A stretch of DNA of 64,000 nucleotides, from contig JAFZRU010000017.1 in assembly GCA_017619755.1 (NCBI GenBank), positions 186,001-250,000 of the forward strand, in the 5' to 3' direction. This stretch comes from Prevotella sp. (GTDB lineage: Bacteria; Bacteroidota; Bacteroidia; Bacteroidales; Bacteroidaceae). The position numbers were made by a program, and so were the translations under genes. Below the pieces are notes generated by a model that had not been told where the DNA came from, ran no database searches, and saw only the letters and a program-made list of their open reading frames with translations. Shown piece by piece: positions 25,893 through 34,128 of this stretch (positions are counted from its first letter, which is position 1; each line of letters begins with the position of its first letter).

Positions 25893-27032
25893 TTATTTGT
25901 CGAGCTTGAAATAAACGGGTAAACTAACCCTTGACCTCACCGGCTGCCCTTGCACGGTGGCCGCCTTCCATCGCGGCATGTCCAGAATGGCCTTGACGGA
26001 TTCACGGTCGATGCCTGGAGAGACGGGTGAGACGACAGAGGGCTCTGTGATGGAGCCGTTTCTCTCCACGACGAAATTGATCACCACTTTTCCTTCGATG
26101 CCCATGAGAGCCTCGTATGGTGGATATTTCACTTGGCGGTTGAGGAATTTGTTCACTCCACCTGATTCAGTGAATTCTGCTTTGGTGTCAGGGATGAGAT
26201 ACACCTTGGTGGTGTCCACCTTCTCTCCACGTGGCGGCTCGCTGGGCGAAAGGGAGGGCTGTGGCCTGTCCTTCCTTGGCTTGTTCTTTCCCACAAGGGT
26301 CTTCTTGGCTCTTTTCTTCATAAAATTGCTCAATTTTACATAAGGCACGAGGGAGATGGCTTCTATGCCGTCCTCGTTGCAGTAGCCGGGAAGGTTGAAA
26401 AGCATGCCCATGGGCATGAGGCATGTCTGGTCGGGGAGATAATCGAAGTTGAGAAGAGCAAAATCTCCCGCATACTTGACGATGAGTGAGGCGAAGAAGT
26501 AATTAATTTCGTTTTCGAACAATGCCTTTTTGTTGATGATTGTTCCTGTTTGCAGCACTTTGTCGGCAACGATGTCGTAGGTGAGGAGGTCGTTGAGGAT
26601 GGAGTCTGCCAGTTCCTGGTTGCCTCTTCGGTATTTCCTGATTGTGCGCAAGGACATGTATTTGTCTTTCTCCCAAGCTAACCCTTGGAGATGGAGTTGC
26701 ACGTAGCGGACGTCGAGCCCCTCCTCGTCAGGCATCTTGTCCAACTCCGTGCCCATGCCATCGAGGAATGTTTGAAGGCCAGGTCTCAATCCTTCGGCGG
26801 TGTTTTGGAAGAGCAGTTGGCATAGTGTTTTCTCCAAGGCTGTGGTGGGCATGCCTGAAAGGCGCTCCGGCCACTCAAAGTCGATGTGCACCACGGTGAG
26901 TTGGTTGCCCTTCTTCATCAGATGGGACTCTTTGACATAGTCTATTTTGTAGCGCAGGTTTTCTTCCGAAGGCTGTGCCGTGGCTGTGGTGACGGCGATG
27001 CAGAGTGCGCAAAGGATGGTGTAGGTTTTCAT
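25893..27032 (-). CDS. Secreted protein with C-terminal TonB domain
   Basis: The ATG at 27032 gives 379 aa with a signal peptide ending TATAQ. Residues about 20-240 form a domain I cannot name; a Lys/Pro-rich linker follows (NKPRKDRPQPSLSPSEPPRG), then a TonB C-terminal fold (about 285-379: KFLNRQVKYPPYEALMGIEG ... VVERNGSITEPSVV). Unlike energy-transducing TonB it lacks an N-terminal inner-membrane anchor with a Pro-rich spanner, so it is likely a soluble periplasmic TonB-like protein of unknown role. It starts 18 bp after the DUF5715 gene. Confidence 0.75.
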   Translation of the reverse strand: MKTYTILCALCIAVTTATAQPSEENLRYKIDYVKESHLMKKGNQLTVVHIDFEWPERLSGMPTTALEKTLCQLLFQNTAEGLRPGLQTFLDGMGTELDKMPDEEGLDVRYVQLHLQGLAWEKDKYMSLRTIRKYRRGNQELADSILNDLLTYDIVADKVLQTGTIINKKALFENEINYFFASLIVKYAGDFALLNFDYLPDQTCLMPMGMLFNLPGYCNEDGIEAISLVPYVKLSNFMKKRAKKTLVGKNKPRKDRPQPSLSPSEPPRGEKVDTTKVYLIPDTKAEFTESGGVNKFLNRQVKYPPYEALMGIEGKVVINFVVERNGSITEPSVVSPVSPGIDRESVKAILDMPRWKAATVQGQPVRSRVSLPVYFKLDK

Positions 27033-27049
27033 TTCTTTTCGATTGATGG

Positions 27050-27682
27050 TTATTTTGACACGGTGATGTGAAGGCATGTCTGCTGTGTCTCATACCTAAC
27101 GAAGCAACGCTTTTTCTCGCGCAGTTCGCTGAGCACCTCACCGAGGAGATATTTCATTTGCAATGCCTTTTCCTTGTCGCCCTCTATATGCTTGAAGCGG
27201 GTGTAGGAGAGGTCGAAGGTGGTGGCGCGACAGTGGGCGGAGTTGGAAACGGCGTTGCTGTTTACTTTCATCAGCTTTTTCACATCTTCCTTTGTCCGCA
27301 GTAGGGAGGTGACGATGATTTTGTGCTTGCCCATCTTGTGTTTGCGAAGTTTCTTCTGGAATCCCTTGCCAATGTCCTTGAGCAGTTTGGCGGCCTGCGG
27401 GGTGAGGTATGGCACGGAGTGGGTGAGAGGGTCCACGGCATAGTATTCGCACTCCTCTATGTGCTTCAGTTTCTTCTTCACACGTTGGAGTTGGGAGCGG
27501 TCGTCGAGTGGTTCGATGCCGTATTTCTTCGCGCCGGCCACCTGATGGGGGTTGCTGTCCGCAAATTTGAAGGGAAAATTTTCCGGCACGGCTTTTTGGT
27601 GCGTGGCGCATCCTGTGAGCAAAATGAGCAGCAATGCAAGGATGAAGGAGACTTGCCGGGGAACTGATAGGGTGGTGGTCAT
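27050..27682 (-). CDS. DUF5715 lipoprotein, D,D-peptidase-like
   Basis: A 210-aa protein with a lipoprotein signal (LLTGC). The body contains TSLLRTKEDVKKL and SAHCRATTFDLSY, resembling the S-x-H-x(2)-G/A-x-A/T-x-D zinc motif of VanY/M15 D-Ala-D-Ala peptidases, and a final CLHITV that could supply the third His. It may therefore act on peptidoglycan or be a relic of such an enzyme; DUF5715 is the family name I recall. First gene of a pair with the TonB-domain protein; promoter at 27713. Confidence 0.7.
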   Translation of the reverse strand: MTTTLSVPRQVSFILALLLILLTGCATHQKAVPENFPFKFADSNPHQVAGAKKYGIEPLDDRSQLQRVKKKLKHIEECEYYAVDPLTHSVPYLTPQAAKLLKDIGKGFQKKLRKHKMGKHKIIVTSLLRTKEDVKKLMKVNSNAVSNSAHCRATTFDLSYTRFKHIEGDKEKALQMKYLLGEVLSELREKKRCFVRYETQQTCLHITVSK

Positions 27683-27712
27683 GGTGAAATCCTGTAAAAC
27701 TTATTGTATGCG

Positions 27713-27745
27713 CAAAATTAAGAAAAAAAAACGCGATAAACGCAA
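27713..27745 (-). promoter_or_regulatory. Promoter for DUF5715-TonB-domain genes
   Basis: Minus strand: TTG (27745-27743), 22 nt, TAATTTTG (27720-27713), 31 bp before the start codon. The -7 box is exact; the spacer is a little long. Confidence 0.45.
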
Positions 27746-27806
27746 GAATGTCGATAAATAATGTTAATTTTATGAGCAACATGCTACTTGGTTGCACAAA
27801 AATGAA

Positions 27807-27814
27807 TAATTTTG
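27807..27814 (+). promoter_or_regulatory. -7 box for the mini-dockerin gene
   Basis: TAATTTTG, 19 bp before the ATG at 27834. A TTG stands at 27788-27790, giving a 16-nt spacer, slightly short. Confidence 0.45.
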
Positions 27815-27833
27815 TGAAAAATCAAGCAAAAGG

Positions 27834-28199
27834 ATGAAAAGAAGCATGTTCCATACCCTCTTGGCCGCTGTTTTTTTGACGGTTATGACAACCAGTTCGG
27901 CCACTCTCCCTCCTTCTGAGGGGAAGCCTCTCCGTGCCGCCAAAGCCTTCCTCCGAGGCGATGTCAATGACGACGGAATGCGCACGGTGATGGATGTGAC
28001 ACTGCTAGTGGATTACATCATGACAGGGCAGGGCGACTTCGACACCGCATTGGGCGATTTGGATGGCAGCGGCACCATCTCCGTCTCTGACATCTCCATC
28101 TTGGTGAACATCATCCTCGGTGGAGATTACAACGACCCCGACAACCCGAGCCTCCCACTTGACGACATAGGGGGAGGAGACCCCGCCGACGGATTGTAG
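27834..28199 (+). CDS. Secreted mini-dockerin protein
   Basis: A 121-aa protein with a signal peptide (cleaved near SSA) and one dockerin type I module: GDVNDDGMRTVMDVTLLVDY and GDLDGSGTISVSDISILVNI, two Ca-binding loops each followed by a helix. It ends in a short Asp/Gly/Pro-rich tail. No catalytic or binding domain is attached, which is unusual since dockerin modules normally append enzymes. It could be a free adaptor, a competitor, or a remnant. A strong terminator follows at 28214-28247. Confidence 0.8.
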   Translation: MKRSMFHTLLAAVFLTVMTTSSATLPPSEGKPLRAAKAFLRGDVNDDGMRTVMDVTLLVDYIMTGQGDFDTALGDLDGSGTISVSDISILVNIILGGDYNDPDNPSLPLDDIGGGDPADGL

Positions 28200-28213
28200 C
28201 ACCATATATACAA

Positions 28214-28247
28214 AAATGCCCGCCCTGGAAAACCAGAGCGGGCATTT
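28214..28247. terminator. Bidirectional intrinsic terminator
   Basis: A perfect 10-bp stem (AAATGCCCGC / GCGGGCATTT) enclosing an inner 4-bp stem CTGG-AAAA-CCAG. It lies between the convergent mini-dockerin and beta-barrel genes and can serve both. Confidence 0.85.
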
Positions 28248-28264
28248 CCCTTACTGTGAGGGAT

Positions 28265-28864
28265 TTAGAAGTTAATACCGAAATTGATGCCCAGGTTGTG
28301 TCCATGGGATGAGTAGTCGGCATAGTCGGCGATGTTGGTGACGCCAAACTGGTAGGCCGCCTCCACGTAGAGGTTGTTCCACTCCATACCGCAACCGAGT
28401 TTGAAACCCATTTCAGGGTGCTTCAGGTATTTGTAGTTGCCTGATATGCCCATGCTCAAATAGGGTCCAAAGAAGGGAAGGAAGGCGATGTCACCGTCTG
28501 TGGAGAATCCATACTTGATGAGGACAGGTACCTCGAGGTAGTTGAGGTGGCCGTCGTGTGTCTTGTCTAAGAGAGGATCCTTGAAGCCCTTGAGTTTCTC
28601 GCCACCGCGCTCGGAGTAGTACAGACCGCTTTCGAGGAACAGAGGAGTACTGTCAGAAACGCGAAGACCCACTACTCCAGCGAGTGTCATGCCGGTACGA
28701 CCTTCGTCTGCTTCCAGGTCGCCCCCGATGCCGGCGAAGTTGATACCGATGCGTGCGCCCCAGTAGATGTTTTCTTCGTCAAGGTTGAAACCGCCGCTGT
28801 TGAATTGTGCGAAAGAAGGTGCTGCCATCATCAGGGCAGCGATAGCAAAAAAGATTTTTTTCAT
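28265..28864 (-). CDS. Outer-membrane beta-barrel protein (porin-family type)
   Basis: The ATG at 28864 gives 199 aa with a signal peptide (cleaved after PSFAQ). The mature part alternates short beta strands ending in aromatic residues (GARIGINFAGIG, LFLESGLYYSERGG, LNYLEVPVLIKYGF, LYVEAAYQFGVTNI, HNLGINFGINF), typical of PF13568-like 8-stranded barrels common in Bacteroidetes. Function unknown. Clean and full length. Confidence 0.85.
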   Translation of the reverse strand: MKKIFFAIAALMMAAPSFAQFNSGGFNLDEENIYWGARIGINFAGIGGDLEADEGRTGMTLAGVVGLRVSDSTPLFLESGLYYSERGGEKLKGFKDPLLDKTHDGHLNYLEVPVLIKYGFSTDGDIAFLPFFGPYLSMGISGNYKYLKHPEMGFKLGCGMEWNNLYVEAAYQFGVTNIADYADYSSHGHNLGINFGINF

Positions 28865-28947
28865 AGATGCTACTGTTTTTAAAGTGAATACTTCTAAATT
28901 TTGCATGCAAAGTAACACATTTTTTTGCAAAGCACAAAATTATTTCG

Positions 28948-29457
28948 TCAAATTAGCGACAATATTCTCACTTCGGCGTTTTGCATCCTAGGCACCTCAT
29001 GCATAGGGATGTCGTGATACACCGCTTGGATGGCCTTGTTGATGATGCCGTGCCCCACGGCAAGGACGGTTTTTCCCGGGTAGTTTTTTTTGATGAAAAG
29101 GAGGAAGCGGCGGGCTCGATCTTTGAGTTGCCCCATCGTTTCCACGTCTGGCGGCCATTCCTTGTCCTTGAGGTCGGGAATGAACTTTCCCGTGAAACCG
29201 CCCCAGTCGCGCTCGCGGAGGAGGGCGGTGGTCTCCACGGCCATATCTCTCTTGTCAGCGATGATTTCGCAGGTGTCGATGGCTCTTTGTAGGTCGGAGG
29301 ATACGAAAGCATCGAAGGGGATGTCGGCCAAGGTGGTGGCCAACTCCTCCGCTTGTTTGACACCGAGAGGAGTGAGGCGGCCTTGTGTCTGCCCCTGCAT
29401 GATTTGGTTGACGTTGTCGATGGTTTGGCCGTGACGAACAAGATACAAGACTGTCAT
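28948..29457 (-). CDS. Histidine phosphatase (phosphoglycerate-mutase-like)
   Basis: A 169-aa protein with the RHG catalytic motif LVRHGQTIDNVN, then SSDLQRAIDTCEI, LRERDWG and the second catalytic His in AVGHGI. Length fits small phosphatases of the superfamily (CobC-, SixA- or GpmB-like) rather than cofactor-dependent glycolytic mutase. Substrate unknown. Upstream on the same strand is the Gly/Ser/Arg-rich gene, separated by a terminator, so it is probably its own unit. Confidence 0.88.
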   Translation of the reverse strand: MTVLYLVRHGQTIDNVNQIMQGQTQGRLTPLGVKQAEELATTLADIPFDAFVSSDLQRAIDTCEIIADKRDMAVETTALLRERDWGGFTGKFIPDLKDKEWPPDVETMGQLKDRARRFLLFIKKNYPGKTVLAVGHGIINKAIQAVYHDIPMHEVPRMQNAEVRILSLI

Positions 29458-29508
29458 GGATAATACAGATTAAGACAGGGGTGATGAAAAAAGACGTGCC
29501 AAGGGGTA

Positions 29509-29541
29509 CAAGCAAAAGAGGGTGGGCTGATGGCCCACCCT
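29509..29541 (-). terminator. Intrinsic terminator of the Gly/Ser/Arg-rich gene
   Basis: A 9-bp GC-rich stem (29519-29527 with 29533-29541: AGGGTGGGC / GCCCACCCT), followed on the minus strand by CTTTTGCTT. It is 72 bp past the stop of the gene ending at 29613. Confidence 0.7.
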
Positions 29542-29612
29542 TGGTGTCGTTTCTCCTGAAAACACTTTCTTCATTCTGTAATGATTCGTATTGCCTATAT
29601 TTATGGTTGTTG

Positions 29613-30779
29613 TCATCTGTGACCGCCATGGCCGCCATGACCTCCGCCACTGCGACTGCCGCCGCCACCGAAGGAGCCACCACTGCGACTGCCACCGGAA
29701 CTATGTCCGGAACCGGACGAACGTGAAGGGCTGGAGCTGAAGCCACGCGAGGGAGCGGAGCTTGAAGAGCGCGAAGGGCTGGAGCTGAAGTTGCGCGAGG
29801 GGGCGGAGCTTGACGAGCGCGAGGAGCTGGAGCCGAAGCTACGCGAGGGGCTGGAGCTCGACGAGCGAGAGGGTGAAGATTCGAAGCTGCGTGAGGGTGA
29901 GGTGCTACGCTGTGTGGGCGAGCCGACGGAGCGCTGTGAGGAGGAACCTAAGGAGCGCTGGCGAGTGTTGCCGAAGGAGCGGGAGGGAGCTTCGCCGGAG
30001 GAACGTGAAGGAGTGGTGGAAGGACGGCTGGAACCGATGCCGCCGCTGTTTCCGTTACCATTGTGTCCGTTGCCACCGAAGCCGCTACGTCCGCTGCCGG
30101 AGGATGAGCCCGGTGTGGGGCGGTTGGAGCCGTTGCCCATACCGTTGTCATGATGAGTGCCGCCATGTGAGCCGACATTGCCGCCGTGTGAGCCGCCACC
30201 ACGGTTGTTGTGGTTGCCGAAAGAGTTGTTGCCGCCACCTCTTCCGCCGTGTCCGCGACCATAGTCGCCGCGTGCGAAGCCGTCGCGCATTCCTCTGCCT
30301 TCATGTCCTCGGGGGCCGAAATCGCGACCGTGGTACCAGCTGCGACCGCCGTTCATACGCCAACTGTGGCCACCGCGATAGACATTCCAGAAATGGGGTC
30401 TGCCAAAGTAGAAGTAGTCGCGATAGGGATAGCGGGCATAGATGCCGAAGTGCCAGTAGCCGGCGTCCCAGTAGAGCGGGCGGTAGAAATAGGAGGCTGC
30501 CACAAAGGCGTTGTATTGCCAGTCGAGTAGGATGTAGCTCAAATCCAGGTTGCGCTGGGTCCAATAAACCCCGTAGAGGTCAGCTTGGGTGTTCACGCTC
30601 ATCAGGTAGTCAAGGTTCACCTCGTAGGCGGCCTCATATTGCTCTTCCGTCAGGTTGAGCTCGTAAGCCATCTTGTCGGTGAGGAACAGGGCTTGTTGGC
30701 GAGCCTGCTCGTAACTCATTGCATTTGCTGACAGGGTGAAGGTCAGCAGTGCCGTTATGGCTATCAGAATTCTTTTCAT
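29613..30779 (-). CDS. Secreted Gly/Ser/Arg-rich low-complexity protein
   Basis: A 388-aa protein with a signal peptide (TLSANA). Residues about 22-75 form a helical region with LNLTEEQYEAAYEVNLDYL, like a short heat-resistance/stress-type helical module, then an aromatic-rich stretch (YFYRPLYWDAGYWHFGIYARY). From about 130 to the end it is low complexity: Gly/His/Asn-rich, then many imperfect (S)PSRSFSSS repeats, ending GGGHGGHGGHR. The base composition is periodic on both strands, so antisense ORFs arise here. Function unknown; secretion plus basic Ser/Arg repeats would suit a surface, matrix or nucleic-acid-binding role, but that is guesswork. Confidence 0.75.
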   Translation of the reverse strand: MKRILIAITALLTFTLSANAMSYEQARQQALFLTDKMAYELNLTEEQYEAAYEVNLDYLMSVNTQADLYGVYWTQRNLDLSYILLDWQYNAFVAASYFYRPLYWDAGYWHFGIYARYPYRDYFYFGRPHFWNVYRGGHSWRMNGGRSWYHGRDFGPRGHEGRGMRDGFARGDYGRGHGGRGGGNNSFGNHNNRGGGSHGGNVGSHGGTHHDNGMGNGSNRPTPGSSSGSGRSGFGGNGHNGNGNSGGIGSSRPSTTPSRSSGEAPSRSFGNTRQRSLGSSSQRSVGSPTQRSTSPSRSFESSPSRSSSSSPSRSFGSSSSRSSSSAPSRNFSSSPSRSSSSAPSRGFSSSPSRSSGSGHSSGGSRSGGSFGGGGSRSGGGHGGHGGHR

Positions 30780-30966
30780 CGTCGTATAATTTTTATTCGT
30801 TAGTTGGTTGTTTTCTTAATCTCACGGTGCAAAGGAACAAACTTTTTATGGCATACAAAAAGGATTTTCCCTAATATGGGAGGGGAAAATCCCTAAAACC
30901 AAAATGATAGGGTTTTTCTTGTCTCCCTCGTCACCCTTTAAAAACAAAAAAAAACGTTGCTTTTGC

Positions 30967-30996
30967 TTTGTATTACACATATTTTCACTACCTTTG
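30967..30996 (+). promoter_or_regulatory. Promoter for the cytidylyltransferase-fusion operon
   Basis: TTTG (30967-30970), 18-nt spacer, TACCTTTG (30989-30996), 20 bp before the ATG at 31017. A close match to the phylum consensus. Confidence 0.7.
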
Positions 30997-31016
30997 TGGC
31001 ACGAAATGCAAGACCT

Positions 31017-32366
31017 ATGAAAAAAGTGATTACTTACGGCACTTACGACTTGCTTCACCAAGGCCACATCAACCTGCTGCGACGGGCGCGTGCCCTTGGT
31101 GACTATCTCATCGTGGGTGTGACCAATGATAGTTTTGACCGCGATCGCGGCAAACTCAATGTTCGAAACAATGTGTTGGAGCGCGTGGAGGCTGTCAAGG
31201 CCACCGGTTACGCCGACCAGATTGTGATAGAGGACTATGTGGGGCAGAAAATTGACGACATTCAGAAATACGATGTCGATATCTTCGCCATAGGCTCCGA
31301 CTGGGTGGGGAAGTTTGACTACCTGCGGGAGTTCTGCGAGGTGGTGTATCTACCGCGAACGGAGGGCATCTCCTCCACCATGCTGCGGGCGGAGAGCACA
31401 CCATCGGTCAGGGTTGGTGTTGTGGGCTGCGGGCGTGTGGCTCACCGTTTCCATCCAGAGGCATCCTTCGTCAGTGCCATCGAGATCACCGCCTGCTATG
31501 ACCTGTCAGCCACCGCCGCAGAGCGATACGCCGCCGGAAAGAAGGGTGTGAGGGTCTGCACCTCCATGGAGGAACTTTTGGACGATGTGGATGCCATCTA
31601 CATCGCAACGCCCCACCTCACACATGGCGCATACATTCGACAGGGGTTGGAGGCCGGCAAGCATGTGTTGTGCGAGACGCCCATGGTGTTGTCCAAGGAA
31701 GAGGCCATTACACTCTACCGCTTGGCAGAAGAGCGCGACCTCATCCTCATGGAGGCCAACAAGACGGCTCACTGCCCGGCATTCAACCACCTCATGGTAA
31801 TGGTGAAGTCGGGACTTATAGGAGATGTGGTGGACATCAATGCCTCGCTCTCCAAACTGTGGGACGACAATCTTACACTGAGGGAATTCGACCCACGACA
31901 GGCTGGTGGCTCCATGTATGAGTTGGGAAGCTACCCCCTGCTGCCCATTGCCAAACTCATGGGCGTGAACTATTCCGACATCCAATTTTACAGTCGCTTC
32001 AAGGAGGGGGTTGACATGTACACCAAGGGGGTGGTGAGATACCCCTCAGCCGTCTGCTCCTTCCAAGTGGGACTGGGTGTGAAGACGGAGGGCAACCTCG
32101 TCATCTCTGGCACCAAAGGTTACGCATACGTTCCGGCGCCATGGTGGAAGACCGATTATTTCGAACTGCGTTATGAGGACCTGAATGACAACAAAAAATT
32201 CTTCTACAAATGGGACGGGGCCGGACTGCGCTACGAGATACAGGAATTTATCAGTTGCATCCTTGCCAACCGACACTCCTCGGCACGCCTGCGCCGGAGG
32301 GAGAGCATCTTCATGGCCGAGGTGATGGACCGCTTCACACAAATGGAAAACATGATCAAGATATGA
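31017..32366 (+). CDS. Fusion: TagD-like cytidylyltransferase plus Gfo/Idh/MocA oxidoreductase
   Basis: The ATG at 31017 gives 449 aa. Residues 1-125 are a glycerol-3-phosphate-cytidylyltransferase-like domain: nucleotide motif HQGH (His14-x-Gly-His17) and RTEGISSTML (114-123). Residues about 130-449 are a Gfo/Idh/MocA-type NAD(P) oxidoreductase with Rossmann motif VGVVGCGRVAHRF; its usual EKP motif reads ETP (HVLCETPMVLS), so the conserved Lys is Thr. The plausible role is making or using a CDP-linked alditol or sugar, with the SDR coded next by a 4-bp ATGA overlap. The substrate is not predictable, and the second domain might be non-catalytic. Confidence 0.85.
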   Translation: MKKVITYGTYDLLHQGHINLLRRARALGDYLIVGVTNDSFDRDRGKLNVRNNVLERVEAVKATGYADQIVIEDYVGQKIDDIQKYDVDIFAIGSDWVGKFDYLREFCEVVYLPRTEGISSTMLRAESTPSVRVGVVGCGRVAHRFHPEASFVSAIEITACYDLSATAAERYAAGKKGVRVCTSMEELLDDVDAIYIATPHLTHGAYIRQGLEAGKHVLCETPMVLSKEEAITLYRLAEERDLILMEANKTAHCPAFNHLMVMVKSGLIGDVVDINASLSKLWDDNLTLREFDPRQAGGSMYELGSYPLLPIAKLMGVNYSDIQFYSRFKEGVDMYTKGVVRYPSAVCSFQVGLGVKTEGNLVISGTKGYAYVPAPWWKTDYFELRYEDLNDNKKFFYKWDGAGLRYEIQEFISCILANRHSSARLRRRESIFMAEVMDRFTQMENMIKI

Positions 32367-33100
32367 AAAGAATACTCGTAGTGGGAGGGGCCAACGGCAT
32401 CGGCCTCTCCATAGCAACAGAAATGGCTCTCAGACCCGAGACGGAAAAGGTGTATGTCGTGGACAAGGCCCCGCTCGCCCCGGAACGTTGTTTGGAAAAG
32501 ATGGAGGCTTTCGAGTTCGACCTCACCTCGCCCGACTATGCTTTCTTCGACCGCTTCCAAGACATCGATGCCTTGATGATCACCGCTGGTTTCGGACGAC
32601 TGGCTCTCTTCCGCGACATCCCGGAGCAGCACATCATCGACTCTTTCAACGTCAACACCATCGCCACCATCCGCCTTATCAAGCATTTCTACCATCTCCT
32701 CGAAGGCTCTCGCGACTTCTATTGCGGGGTGATGGTGAGCATCTCTGGCTTCATGTCATCGCCTTTCTTTGCCATCTACGGTGCTACAAAGGCCGCACTC
32801 AAGATTTTCATCGAGAGTGTGAACGTGGAACTGGAAAAGGGTGGCTCCTCCAACAGAATCCTCAATGTCAGCCCTGGCTCCATCAAGGGCACCAGCTTCA
32901 ACCAAGGCAAGACCGACCTCGACATCACACGACCTCTCGCCTGCGACATCATCGCTCATCTTGAACAGAAAGACGACCTTTTCATACCGCAATATGAGGA
33001 GGTATTCAAAAATGTGCTGCAAAGATACCACGACGATTTCAGGGCCGAGGGACGCCACAGCTACGACTACAAGCTCTCCAGTGGAAGAATGAAAAAGTAA
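32363..33100 (+). CDS. Short-chain dehydrogenase/reductase
   Basis: The ATG at 32363 (overlapping the previous stop) gives 245 aa. Classical SDR motifs: GGANGIGLSIA nucleotide-binding loop, SISG catalytic Ser and YGATKAALK (Tyr-x3-Lys). The C-terminus is slightly short with a charged tail. Coupled to the cytidylyltransferase fusion, it most likely oxidises or reduces the same sugar or alditol; an L-fucose-dehydrogenase-like role with the downstream genes is an alternative. The stop is followed by a 10-bp repeat array. Confidence 0.87.
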   Translation: MKRILVVGGANGIGLSIATEMALRPETEKVYVVDKAPLAPERCLEKMEAFEFDLTSPDYAFFDRFQDIDALMITAGFGRLALFRDIPEQHIIDSFNVNTIATIRLIKHFYHLLEGSRDFYCGVMVSISGFMSSPFFAIYGATKAALKIFIESVNVELEKGGSSNRILNVSPGSIKGTSFNQGKTDLDITRPLACDIIAHLEQKDDLFIPQYEEVFKNVLQRYHDDFRAEGRHSYDYKLSSGRMKK

Positions 33101-33110
33101 ATCCTTCCTT

Positions 33111-33162
33111 CCTATCATCTCCTAATACCTCCTAAAATCTCCTATTAATAGCCTATCATCCT
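33111..33162. repeat. Tandem array, five units of about 10 bp (CCTAnnnnCT type)
   Basis: CCTATCATCT, CCTAATACCT, CCTAAAATCT, CCTATTAATAG, CCTATCATCC. CCTA recurs at 10, 10, 10 and 11 bp. It occupies most of the 69-bp gap between the SDR stop and the amidohydrolase ATG. Confidence 0.75.
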
Positions 33163-33169
33163 CCACACC

Positions 33170-34090
33170 ATGTATAAAATCATCGACGCTCACAGCCATT
33201 TGTGGCTAAGACAGGACACCACTTGGAATGGCATGCGCATCAAGCCGCTGCCCAACGGACGCTCCATGTTCCTCGGAGAGGAAAGGCAAATGCTTCCTCC
33301 GTTCATGGTGGACGGTACCAACACCGCCGAAGTGTTTATCTCCAACATGAATTACGCGCAGGTGGCGGCTGCCGTTGTCGTGCAGGAATTCATCGACGGC
33401 CAACAAAACGAATACCTCGAACTCGTCCAACGTCAGTATCATGACCGCTTTTTCACTTGCGGCATGGCCGATTACCTGCATCCCGGCTTCTACGCCGAGG
33501 CGGCTGACCTCATCGACGCCGGCTTCAAGGGCATGGCCATACCCGCACATCGCATCATCACCGACAAGAAGCGCGTGATGCTTAATAATGACGAGATGAT
33601 GCGTATGTTCAAACTCATGGAAGAGCGAGGGGTCATCCTCTCCATCACGCTTGCCGATGGAGACCTCCAGGTGGGAGAAATGAGAGAGGTGATAGAAGAG
33701 TGTCCCGGACTGAAAGTGGCCATAGGACATTTCGGTATGCCTACCGTGCCGGGGTGGGAGAAACAAATCCTCCTTGCACGATATGACAACGTCATGGTGG
33801 AGTCCGGGGGTATCACTTGGCTTTACAACAGCGAGTTCTATCCCTTCCCGTCAGCTATCAAGGCCATACGTCAGGCCATGGAGATGGTGGGGCCGCACAA
33901 GCTGATGTGGGGTAGTGACTACCCTCGAACCATCACAGCCATCACCTACCGCATGTCTTATGATTTCATCGTCAAGAGCACCGAACTCTCCGATGAGGAG
34001 AAGACTCTTTTCCTCGCTGAAAACGCCCGCAAATTCTATGGCTTCCAAAAACTCATCGACCTGCCATATATCAAAAATATGTCTGAGTAA
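33170..34090 (+). CDS. Amidohydrolase-family (lactonase-like) protein
   Basis: A 306-aa TIM-barrel metal hydrolase: N-terminal DAHSHLW metal motif, a central His (AIGHFGMP), and a terminal Asp in LMWGSDYPR. This pattern fits the PF04909 group that includes sugar-lactonases such as L-fuconolactonase. Next to a FucP-type permease and an RhaM-type mutarotase it may open a deoxy-sugar lactone, but no dehydratase or aldolase of the oxidative fucose pathway is in the window, so the route is incomplete here. Substrate uncertain. Confidence 0.8.
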   Translation: MYKIIDAHSHLWLRQDTTWNGMRIKPLPNGRSMFLGEERQMLPPFMVDGTNTAEVFISNMNYAQVAAAVVVQEFIDGQQNEYLELVQRQYHDRFFTCGMADYLHPGFYAEAADLIDAGFKGMAIPAHRIITDKKRVMLNNDEMMRMFKLMEERGVILSITLADGDLQVGEMREVIEECPGLKVAIGHFGMPTVPGWEKQILLARYDNVMVESGGITWLYNSEFYPFPSAIKAIRQAMEMVGPHKLMWGSDYPRTITAITYRMSYDFIVKSTELSDEEKTLFLAENARKFYGFQKLIDLPYIKNMSE

Positions 34091-34128
34091 AATAGCCCGT
34101 CATCTCTGCAAAAATCAATAAAACCATT

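Noticed and set aside
30862..30892. Attenuator in the leader of the Gly/Ser/Arg-rich gene
   Set aside because: A 10-bp stem with T5 on the minus strand is present, but the likely promoter (TTTG-N18-TTCCTTTG, about 30834-30862) lies downstream of it, so it would not be transcribed with the gene.
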